This document shows, in pieces, positions 11,801 to 23,800 of a stretch of DNA of 64,000 nt. The notes under the pieces are model-generated. The model saw only the letters and a program-made list of their open reading frames with translations, was not told the DNA's origin and made no database searches. The translations under genes and the position numbers were made by a program. Each line of letters begins with the position of its first letter. Position 1 is the first letter of the stretch. Source of the stretch: Larus michahellis (lineage: Eukaryota; Chordata; Aves; Charadriiformes; Laridae). The stretch is from assembly GCF_964199755.1 (NCBI RefSeq), contig NC_133897.1, forward strand, positions 123,458,125 through 123,522,124, read 5' to 3'.

Positions 11801-14800
11801 TTGGTCTCATCATTAGTTTTTTCCTGCAATTATGTTTTCATTTATGTATTTATTCCCTGTTTTATATACTTTAGTAGCTCAGAGGAGCGAACCTCAAGGA
11901 ACACACACTCTGCAAAAGTCAGCACAGAGCCCAGTCCAATACACATCATAGGAAAAATTTCTGAATGCTTTGGCCTCACCTTGAAAAGGAAGTTCAAGTT
12001 TCAGATCTCTGACAGATGTTAGTGCTCCATTCACATTTCATGTTCAAACCTGTACTTTGTAAATTTGTCTCAGCTTTGCCACAGGCTTCAGTAGTCAGAT
12101 CTGGGCACTGTTGACCAGATAGAGTAGTCTCAAATGTGCCACCACGTCTGGATTACAGAACTGTCTGACCCGTGTGCCACACACTGATGAAGTATAACAT
12201 ATCCCCTCCATCCTTTAGTGGTCCTTTAACCACAAAGCCTGTTCCTGTGGTTGCAATTAAAACCAAGGAGGAGCAGGAATCTTTCTGTGCATCCAGGAAT
12301 CATTTTTCTAACCTGGCTTCCTAAGGAATGAAGCTGATGTGATAACACTTTGCCTGGTTTTGTGGATCCCACCATAACTTCTGAGCACTCTGGTCAATTC
12401 TGAACAAATAGACCAAACGAAATTTCCTTTTAAGTTTCATGGAAATGAACAGTCAGGTGGAGGAAATCAGACATATAAATGTCTCCAGTGAAGAGAAGAC
12501 TGAAGCCTAAATTCAAATTTTATTTGACATTACAAAATCCATCTCAGAAAGAGCAAGTATGAATGTCCCAAGAATAGGAAATGTTTCATTCAGAACATGC
12601 ACCTATTACAGGTCATTTAATTGCAATGTGAGACAGAAACCATCATCAATTAGTAATGCTGCTCCCTGAATTACCAATGTTTACCTGTCAGTGAAAAGCT
12701 TCTCATGAAGTCTATAGCATCATTCATGGTGCTAGACTTTATGTGGGGAACTGACTGTTTTAAAATGCTTATTGTAAATATTTTATATTGTTCTCAACCT
12801 GATAGCACAGTGTCAGGGAACGCTAGACATTCAGGATACCCTAGAGGGGCAAAAATAAATGATAGCTCTCAGCCCAGTGCTGCCCTTTGAAGGGACCCTA
12901 GTTAGCCAGATAATGCTATGGGACAATTGTGGTTAAATCCCAAGAGAGCTTTTGGAGTGTCACTCACAGGAGCCTTGCTGAGAGCACAGGTAATTAGTTC
13001 CAGCTGAGCACACAGGCACATAATTTTAGAAAGGTCTGGCTACTTTCATCTGAGGAGAGAAAAGGCATTTCTGTCTAGAAGCCAGGACAATACACTCTGG
13101 AAACAGGAGAGTGGCTGCTTTCCTTTGTTTGGTGTTCTGCTAGGTGTGTGTTTTGGAGCTGCAGGATGGAATTGCATTCACTGCCTGTGAAAATTATGGG
13201 TTTCTGTTCACTGCCTGGCTGAAAAATTCCCATAAAATACCAGGCAAAAGTTTCTCTCCTTCACAGGGGAGTCCTCCGAGGTCACTGTTCAGCAGCCCAA
13301 GACTTGGCCCTCCTACAGGTGTTCACAGTGTGCTAGGCGGTTCCCAGGGACGTATGTAAAGCTCTCTCTTGGGCGCTTTTTGTAAAACATCTAATCTAAA
13401 CGTTGGTACTGCTGCACTTTTATGTATATCTTTGTGTGTTCTGGCACCTGATAAAAATTCCATTATTTTCAGTGAGTGAGTGTCACCTGGTTGATACCAC
13501 AGCTTCCTCTGAGGAAGTGCTTTTGCAGAGTTCATCCTTAGGTTATACGTGGGCTTTTTTTTTTTTTACCCCCCACAGAAACTCCAGAAAAGACATCTGA
13601 AAAAACTCCACCCTTGTGCATCTCATTTGGACTTCTTCCCACTACGGAAGGTACTAGCTGAAGCCCAGCTGTTCTCAGAGAAGTGACGGCTCCGCAGCTG
13701 AACTCCTGTTGCGTACAGAATAGTAAGAGCACGAAATGACTTACAAAACCTCTGCCAAATATTGATGGAGCAGCTACAGGTTCATTGTTAGAAGGACCAC
13801 TAGTGACTACTAAATGACATCAGATGGTTAAGGACAGCCAGTTACGGCTTAATGGCTCCTCTCGGGGTCCTGGGAAACTAACTCGTAAAATGAATCAGAG
13901 GCCCACTACATCCCTTTGTTTTTTAACTAGCCACAAAGGCATTTGACTGAGCACACCAGAGAGCGGGTTCTCTGGTACAAATGGATCCGCCTGAGCAAGA
14001 CACTTGCTGCAGCCTCTCTAAGGGAGAAAATAACTTAATCTTCCCAGCTGCTCAGCCCTTGGTGTAGGTTAGACCGATACTTCTGCAGTCACAGTGGGGT
14101 CCTGCAATTTACTGCAAGCTTCTAAAAATGTTATTTATCCATATTCACTGCACACAGTTTATCCAGTGATAACCACCTTAATCACTATTGCTGAGCTGAT
14201 ATTCAAACTTACGGTGAAATGGCAGTGCTTTCTAGATCATCGTGATCCTCAGTGGAAAGATACTGCTTTTTTACTATTTAAATTTGATGCCTGTTTTTAA
14301 GAGATTTACTAAGCACTGTGACAATTTTGTAATATAGAGTCAACCAAGATAATTTCTTGAATACTTTTAACTATAATTAAGCTGCAAAAGTTGCCCTGTT
14401 AATGGCATTGTGGATAACATGTGAGAGACAACGTTTTTAAAGAAATCTTTTGACTCTTACTTATGCCTACTCTGCTTGGGACAATTATGGAAGAAATACT
14501 CAATTCTCTGCTCACGGATCCATTCATGCAAGCGTACCACATGAGACAGAAGCAGTACTTCTTTCTAATGCTAATGGCATAGTCTATCAAACCTTCCTTT
14601 GCAGCTGTTTTTGGTAGAGTATGAAAAAGGATGTTCGCTTCTGCAGATCTGATGACACTGACATGTTTCCCTACCACAAACCTGCCTAATATGTTGAACA
14701 GTTTGAATTAAACCTTCATCCATGGCTTCCCAAGCGCAAGGGAAGCCATCGGTGTACTCACTGAACAGGCTGTCATGTGCCTTAGTGGCAGGAACAAAAG

Positions 14801-17800
14801 CAGAGACGTGGGTAGCACAGAACGAGCGTGTTCAATGGACTGGCCCATGCTGGTACCTAACACCAGCGCAGGCCTAACCTGCCACCATCCATCTCTCCTG
14901 GACTTGCAGTGCTCCTTCCAGAGCACAAATCACTCCCTATCCCTCACTGCCCTGCCAGCCACCAGAGGGCATGGCATAGCTACACCTCGGTCAAGCCGAA
15001 TAATTCGTGTACTACTGAAAAGGCAACCAGCTTTTTCCTCTTCCTTTCTCCTCAAAGTGCCTAAAACACACCTGACCAAAAAAAAGACTGTACCATCTTC
15101 ATCACACATGGTCAATTTTATAGTCTGGGTAAAGCACAAAGGACTGTCAAAACCATGTCCTTGTACATGCTGCTCATAGAGAGCACAGCCTGAACGCAGA
15201 GTCCTTTCCAATCTGGGAATTCTGGGAAGCAGCGCTGAGGCTGGAGGAGGTACCTGCTGAAGACCTCACCAGGGGAAAGGGTGGTGAGAGCACGTGTCAA
15301 TGCAGTGGATTCAAAAGTCGCCCCCAGAATGCTCAGACAGCTCCTAGTCAGAGTCAACTTTGTGTGAACATCTATATCCAAGCTTTCCATTTGACTCAAG
15401 GCATGAAGACATTTCTTAGAATGCAAGTGTAGACTGTCTTTTGGTGCCCTCTTCTCATCACTTGTATACCTATATAAAAATTCCTAAAATTTATATGCTA
15501 ATTTCTTCACCTTCCCAGCAACACATCAAAGCCGTTTTGCGTACACACATTTTTAGCTAAGATTACCGTGTTTTTAACTCGTTGAAATAAAACTGCTCTT
15601 GTTCTCAGCCTGGCTATAGCAACTGAAAAATTTTCAATGCTTATTTCAAACTACGTTGATGGTATCATATATTGAGCAAACAGGCTATTGCTGTGTATCA
15701 AAAATGCATCACTTCTGTTCGGAAAGTAATTCTAAAGAACAGAAGAACAAAGAACTTAGAAAAGGAAAAAAAAAGCATGAAGGAAATATAAGAAATATCT
15801 AATCAAAATAATTAGAAAGCAGTACAATTTTGCATGGATCTGGACACTTACCTATAAGCAAGATTACTAATGCGTCCGTAATGTAATAACCAAACAGGAA
15901 AGGCTTCTGCCAGACTTCCACACCAAGAGCACCCGTGAGCAGATATGCTGCTATTAATACCTATAGAAAAAAGATAATGCATTTTCAGTTCTTTACTTCT
16001 AAAGGCACAGAATTTCACTTATCAACTTAATGCTAATGCAAGATTAAAAAAAAAAAATAATCGGTTATTTTCCTCCTGTCTCCACTTTACAGGACCTTAT
16101 GCTGCCATCCCAAAACAATTACCTCTAAGCAGTGAAGCAGCTGCCAGGGTCACCAACAAAATTATTTTAAACACCTGAAATACGGTAAGCAAGCAACTTC
16201 CCAGCTAATGTGTGCATCTGTTGGCATGTGGTAAGTATTTCTGACTTACCTTTTCAAAACACCTAATTTCTAAATCCCTACTTAATGCCAGATCGCCCCA
16301 TTGCACAAAGCACTTTCCTGTATTTGCGTACAGACTTCGGAATTAGCAATGTGGTTATTTTTGCAGCTCAGCCCCCTGAACTGATCATATCAGAATAACT
16401 GAGAGGGGGAAAAAAATCTAAGCTCATCTGAAATAATAAAAACAAAATAATCAATTGAATATGAAGAAATAAAAAGAAGGGGAGGGAGCTGAAGTCTTCC
16501 CTGATTTTTAATTTGTTTGACAGCTAACATCATTACAGGACATGAAAAGAAACAAGTAGTCAAACTTCATTAGGAGCGAAAGGACTCAAATACAAGACTC
16601 GTGAGTCACTGAACATGCTGAAGTGCCACCAGTTTCAGTAGTGATGTAAACGTAGTTTCTTCTCCCTCGTCAGAGTTAATTTTGTGACCCAGCTGAGGTC
16701 AGAAGACTTAATGCAAGCAAAACCTTATAGCTCCTATAGCTGTAACCTTCACACCCATTGTACTGCTTGCAGCAGCACTGTCAACTGACGGTTTATGGAA
16801 CAAATTGTTGAAGTTTTACCTTTTTAGGCGTGTAACCTGCAAGTGCAGCACTGACCGGGATGCAGCGGTTCCCAAGCCCTTGCGCCCTTGATCCCACCTC
16901 CTCAAGGGACACCCCTCTCCTTTGAAAGCCGCTTCCTGGCTCGGCACAGGCCACCCACCCCCTGCACCCCTTCTGCCGCTGGCACCTGGCTATCGGGGCT
17001 GCTGCCCAGCTCTTTCTCTAGGCTGGTTTGTTCTCAGCTGTTTAGTTTTGCTATAGGACTCATAAGGAGCCGGGTGTTTCATTTTACACGTCTCAACCTC
17101 CTGAACTATTCTAGACTTGAATTAACAGTGAACTGCAAACATTTATTTCAGCTCTAAATTATTAACTATGTTAACTATAATGCCATTTAAAAGATTTTAT
17201 GTTCATATATCTATTTCCAGGTAACATTCTGTAACTTTTTTTCTTTTTTTTTTCTGTTCAATACAGCTTCTCACTCTGGGATGACAGATATTTTACAGTT
17301 TTACCCATATGATAGATCTTACCTTTTTTTGTTTAGGTTTTTTAAATACCTGTTTTTTACTATATTATTGGTTTTCTTCATTTTTAACTTCAAAAAACAC
17401 ATTTCCAGTCTTCTAAGTTAAATTAATTGCTTTAATTTAAAGGTCCACTGAAGATCTTTTTTCTAGATACCAGGCTGGCTGCTTAAGATCACAGGTTAGT
17501 AGCAGAACACTGATGTCCATTAAACTCCCTATTACACTTAAATATCACTATATTTGACTTCACTTACTTCTCTGTATCTAAATTAAAGATTCTTGCCCTA
17601 TCAGTACGTAACTTTTAAAGAGTTTTGCTTGAATGGGGCATTGCAGAACTGTATGGTTGAATTGCCTCTGCAAGAACAAGCAGCACAACAGATCCTCAAT
17701 GGAGAAGAGCAGGCATTAGTATGAGTTATATCTTGGGCCACTGAAGACAGTGAGTCAAATTTTTGTCTAAATGAAGGACAGGTATAATGGGTTTTATAAC

Positions 17801-20800
17801 CAACTACAAGAGAGCTAACATTTGGCTTTCTGAAGAAATTGCATTCTGTTATCCATAAGACATGATGGATGGACTCCTGGCCCCATCAAAGCTGATGGCA
17901 AGACTCCAACTGGCTTTGATGGAGCCTGAATTTACCCTCACACGTTGAATGCTGAACAGACTTTTTTTTTGGCCAAGTGATAGAAGAGGAACTTCAGTAT
18001 TATCGGTTAATATGGTTGGTACTTTTGGCAGTGCAGTCATGAGTACGTATCGCTGTCAGAAGTCAGCACACCTCTAGGAACAGCAGCGTTGGTGCAACCA
18101 GCTCCCTCAGGGGAAGCCCTTACCCTGGGATTTGGTGATGCAGCACTCACAGGCTGAGATTCCCTCTTATTTAACAGATGATTTAAAAGACGGGTAGACA
18201 TAGTGCTTAGAGATATGGTTTAGTGACGGTTTCTGTCAGAGTTAGGCTGATGGTTGGACTAGATGATCTGAAAGGTCCCTTCCAACCTAGGCCATTCTAT
18301 GATTCTACGTTGTGTTTGAAAAATGCTCTTTGGCTTCAAATTTTTGGTGGATTGTTTTTTAAGGACTCATAAGTGAGATCCTGGTATCATTGAAATCAGT
18401 AAGTATCGCTTTTGAGTCCACAGAGGCAGTCTCAAAGACCTCCTTTAGAAGGCTGGAAGGACGAGAAGATGGCTGTGTCCCTTGATCTAAGCTATGTTAG
18501 AAAAAACTGAAGATTGTCAAAATTATTAGACAAAAGCTAAGTATGTTAGTCAGCTGCATAAACTTATGACTGTTTTCAAAGGCACTCCTGGTAAAAAAAT
18601 AATAATCCAAATGTACAGCAGTGTTCCCAAGTGCAACTGAATAATTCTACTTAAGAAAAGACAGACAGGTTTTTTATTTATCTCTCTAGCATCGATCGGC
18701 TTTAGTACTTTCCAGATATAAATCTAGTCTTCAGCAAGTCAAAAGAATTACAACCTTCTGTAAAATGAGAGGTCCAAATTAAACGACACAAGTAAGGATT
18801 ATGTAGCAAGTTAGTGTCAGATAGATAGAGTCTTGGATTCCAACTCGCTGCAGCATCTGACCAGGCAAATTTTTTGGCTTCTCAAGGCCTTATCCATGAG
18901 GAGGCAACAGCTCTTAATGCAGACAAAAACCTGGCATGGTGTTAATTTGTAGGCACTTTGATATGGCAGCCTGCAGCTGAACAGCAGGACAGCTGGCCTT
19001 GAAACAGGGGCTCCCTGTATTGTCACAGCATTGTAAATCACAACAACAGTCACCTTTCTGCCCCAGTAAACTCAGGAAAATATTACTTCTTTAACGTGGC
19101 ATCGGGAGAATTCTGTATAACCATAAGGCAGTATAACTCCTCAAAATCTCCTAGCTTCTATCGTTTTAATTGTTCTCTAAAATACTTGATTTTTTAAAAT
19201 CATCATCTCTTTCATGTCTTTCCACTACTGCAGGTGTAAATTTTGTGACTAAAATGTTCAAGATTGGGTATGTACATACATTTTTTTTTCTCCCTAATGA
19301 TTTCCCATTTCTGTTTTACAAACAGGCACATTGAGTATGCTGTATGATGTACTACATGGGTTCTCATCTTTTTTTAAATATATTTTTTAAAATATACTGG
19401 CTATGCTTTTAAATTCTTTATGATTCTGCAAAAATGACATTTATTTTACTGTAATATTCAATTTCACTAGCATATTCCAGTAGCATTAATTGTTTATGTG
19501 TTTAAATATTTTCCATTAACATAGTGATCAAACTGAACATCTAGAGAGCAAAGTAATTTAAAATACAAGGTTACTTTTTTCCTTTGAAAATAAATATGAC
19601 ACTTGCCTAAAAAAGTAAAACCTGACCATTTCCTACAAGCCATTTCAATAGGAGTTCGCTTTAGCGTGATGGGTAATTTTTCCATTTAAATTTTTTTCTC
19701 AGTATTTTTTCTCTCAATAAATAAAGGTGGCAAATTTAGCCTATAAAAATCGGGTTTTATATGTCTTAAAAAGGTCATTTTGCATTTAGATATGCAGGAT
19801 GTGATAGGCAAACAGCTAAAGGCATGTGGAAGATGAAGTAACCAAGAAAGGTTTGAGTAGAATCATAATTGAGTGGTTAAGAATGAAGCAATCTGCCCCA
19901 GAAAAGAGACTGTACACCGTGGGTTCTCCTGCTTAAATTTCACATGGACACACTATGGGCTTTCCCTCAGATAACTGAGTACCGAGTCGGGTTTCCAGCT
20001 GTGTCGGGAGGCAGCTGGAAGCAGACACCATGGCCTGGCCAGCACTGCTTCCACGCCGCCATGCCTTCTTTTACTTCCACAACTCCAGCGTGCTCCTACC
20101 TTTGGAACTAAATAACAACATCATTTCTTCACAGGGCAGGCTATGCTTTCCACAGACGTTTCAAATTTTCTTAGAAAAACTTGGAAAGCGAATTATCTTT
20201 TTAACTAAAATTTAAAAAAAAGATTCTGAATCCTGATAGCATGACCAAAGAATGACACATTTGTGTCTTCATTTTTAATTTTAATAGAGACTTTTTTTTT
20301 TTGACCCTCAGAAGACATGGAAGTTTTTTAAAGATGTGATGTGCACTTGCATTGCTTGGGATTTCTCTGCCTGTTCCGAAACACCGTCTGCCACAGTACT
20401 TCCCAGGAAAAGGTCATATGAAACATATTTCAGCATAACTTTTGTAAGCTGCTTGTCAAAAGAAAACCTGATATATGGCATCCAAAAAAAAACCTTCCCC
20501 TGTTTTGACTGAAAGGAAGGAGAAAAGTATGTTCTACAATGTTTCAGTTGCTACTTGCATCGTGTACCTCAATTATTCAGAGTTTCAGGGCAGGCGGAGT
20601 GTTCTCCCCAAGAGCCTCGGTGGGACCGTCCAAAGCCATGGGGCAGGACCAACTGGGAAAGCACCTCAAACCAAAAACCTGGGGCTTGTGGTCCAAGCAT
20701 CCATGCCTTCAGCCATGACTGTATATAGGATTTCTGGTCATCCTCTCCTAACAGGGCTAGGGCAGGGCCAGAGAGAGCTGCCTGTTGCCTTTCACATTTG

Positions 20801-23800
20801 CTGCTTGTGCTTTTGTGCTTTTTTGGAGCGTGCCCTCTTGGCAGGGGAGAGTGAGAGGAAGCAGCATGGAATCGCCTGGGTCAATCCGGCTCCCATGAAG
20901 CTATTACTTTCACTTTTAAACTTTTATTTTAGAATATAAAGGGTACCTCCCTGTTACACTTAAGGCAGCACCGATATAAGCAGAGGTTATCACTATAACA
21001 TATTAAGGAAAAATGAATATTTTGTTCCCCTACTATGAACTCAACTGCAGTGGCTTATGAAAAGCAACAGCAGGATTAGGGGAGTATTTCATTAGAGGAA
21101 TATTAAATTTTTCAGGAGGAAAACAGATTTTTCTTAAAAATCAAGAGGATGCCTGTGAAAATTAACATCTGTCAGGAAGCCTGGAATTTTAATTTCTCAG
21201 GAAAGCTTTGTCTTTTTTTCTCCAAGAAACCTCATTTGCAGATACTAGCTTTCTTTAGTTGGGCTTGTGACAAAACTAAGTGTGTGTTTTCACGAGATGT
21301 ATCCAAGAGCATTTCTCACAGAATATAGCAAAGGTTTCTTTTTTAGGCTTCTCTTCAGCCCAGGATTTTTGGGGTTTCTAATAGGGGTGCTTACTTAAAA
21401 GTGTATGAAAATTGTCTAGACGCCCTGGTGTAAAGAGGCTCCTTTCCCCGCATCTTCTTCTGCCCAGCAGGAGATAGCTCCTTGTGCTGGAGGCAGGAGA
21501 GAGGGGAAGAGTTTTCACTGCTGCAGACGCCTCCTCCTTGATTCTGGAGCCACAAACATAACAGTCCTCTCCTCTGACCAAGCATCTCTCAGACACATTA
21601 CAGCCATTTCTCAAGTTTACAAACCACAGCTTCCTATAAATGGCAGGCTGCTGTAATCAAAGCTAATTGGAGTGCCAATTACAGCCCAGCTCACGTAATT
21701 AGGTTACCAAATCTGATGAGTCATCAAGTCGCAGAAAAATGTGATCTGCATAAGTCCCACAAATTTCTCTATTTATGATGAGGTATTTTTTTTCATGAGG
21801 AACAGCAGCTCTTTTCATACCAGAGTTACCAGCGAGCCGGTGAGGGGCTGCCTGTGTTTATAGACAGCCCAGCTGACTCAGCAGCAGCGTCCTGCGAGCT
21901 ACGTGCCAGTTCAGCTTTCATTAAGGCCAACAGTTAGCTATTTGCACACTTACACTAATTACCGTATTTCCTGAGCTTTGTGGTGATAACGAAGTCCAAA
22001 GTTCCCGGCTGCCATAAATTTTAAGGGCAGAAGCTGGGGACTAGACCATCTGAATGTCTGAGATGCCAATGCAATAGCATCGTGTTGTCGGTGAGATTAT
22101 TGAAGACAGAGCAGAGAGGCTCTGATTGTGACTGTGGCAATACCTGGCAGAGAAGTGGTGGGGAAAAATACAGCAAGAGGAGCATTACCTTTCCTACTCA
22201 TCATCAGCCATTTGCTAACGTCCCCGGTATCCTCTCCTCCAAGTAGCTGGAGGTGAAAAGCTACCTTTAACAGTGCACACATCATAGAAAATTTGCTGAA
22301 TGGGCTTACAAAACAAGAGCAAGGCTACGCTTATAGGGGAATTAAGATCTTTTACTAGAGTAGTTAGTACAGCTGGAAAAAAAAATACGCTATAGACTTT
22401 CTGGTGTGCGTGAAATGTAGTTTGGACCAATGGAAAAAATACTACCTTGATCTACAAATCCTGTCTTGTCCTTGTTCACAGGCAATCACAACTACAAAAG
22501 CTAATTTTTACAGATGGGAAAACTGACATACAGACATTTCAATAGTACAGTCTTCCAGCACTGTTGATGATTAGGCTATATAGCATCAAAAAAATCCTTA
22601 CATTTACTTGCTTATCATTTTAACTGTAGGCAAATCATCACAGAAGCTGCTAGAAAGCGAGCATGCAGGACAGCAATTTAGCATCAGAGGGGAACAGGAA
22701 ATAGCACTTGTTAGCACCTTGCACCCAAGTTAATCAAAGCAGTTTACAAACTTCACTGAAATTCAGCCTCACCACATCTGTCAGGCAGGGAAATGTTACT
22801 ACCATTAGTTCCCAGATGGGAAAGCAGTGACAGAGGCATAGGTCACTAAAAGGCACTGACAGAGTTAACAGCACTGCTCTGCTAGTTGATACCTACTCCC
22901 AGATTTAACCACTAATACAGTTCGGATGCTGTAGCAACCCAAAAGAGCTTTCTAAACATTCACATATATATCTACAGTGATCATCTAAGCAACAAGTGAA
23001 ATTGGTTTGAACATAGCTATCCCTCTCCTGCTGGAAGAACTTCACTAAGAAGCCTTACACAGACATGGCTGAAACTTGCGGACCAGCTGGTTGCCTAATG
23101 TCGTAGTCCTGAGCCAACTTCTTCTCCCAAAATCTATTTTCTAGGGGACAAAACAGATGCAGCACAGCTGGACCACCGTCTCCGAGTTGTTCTCAAACCA
23201 CTGCATTCTGATTATGTTTACAGCAATCCATCTGCAGCCATTAATTAAAATACTATATTTCTATTAAAACACATATTTGAATATTTGTCAAGCTTCTTTT
23301 CAATTATGTATATTTGGCTGTACCTTTCATCTCATGCCTGTGACAGGAAGCTCAGAAGACTGGGACTGTGCTCTTCAGGCCTGCAAGAGCCTGGCTATCT
23401 AAGAAATAGATAAGTCATCCCAAAAATCCCAGCGCTGGGCCCTTGGCAGTGCAAAGAGCTTGTTACTGCTGCTGCTCATCTGTGCGCTGAGGCCACCACT
23501 CACCGTGGTGCCCTGGGCGTGTTTCTGAAGAGGTCCACCTCAAGGTAGGGCTGTAAGCTGGTTAAGAACTCAGCTGGGGACTGGCTGTGGACTGATAGGT
23601 AATTCACGTTACTAAATGCCATTCCCAGAGAGGAAACCTCTAATGGTATGACTTTGACTTTTTTTCAAAGATAAAACTCACTTGTCAACAGTTAATGCTC
23701 ACTGTATAGGTACAATGCTATTTCCATTACCACATTTGATGTAAGAGGCGGTAGAATTGAGAAGTATGGCATAACTGTATAATTACTATTAATAAATACT

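Larger units (their letters stand above)
5442..15851. other. Intron 6 of the SELENOI-like gene (10.4 kb)
   Basis: The longest intron after intron 1. It contains the G-run at 6980-7008, the GCTTGGGGGGG doublet at 7761-7782, the T21 tract with an AATAAA signal at 7994-8040, a TACA/TA microsatellite near 8.55 kb, A-tracts at 8724-8741 and 9805-9821, and an AT-rich stretch at 10.08-10.50 kb. The remainder (10.5-15.8 kb) shows no recognised element; open frames at 14.4-15.4 kb look like chance. Confidence 0.65.

Noticed and set aside
14399..15426. Cluster of overlapping open frames on both strands
   Set aside because: No recognisable motif and frames overlap on both strands without splice logic.
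20475..20939. 154-codon plus-strand open frame
   Set aside because: No domain, no splice-site or promoter context, low-complexity mixed composition; it looks like a chance frame in intron 5.
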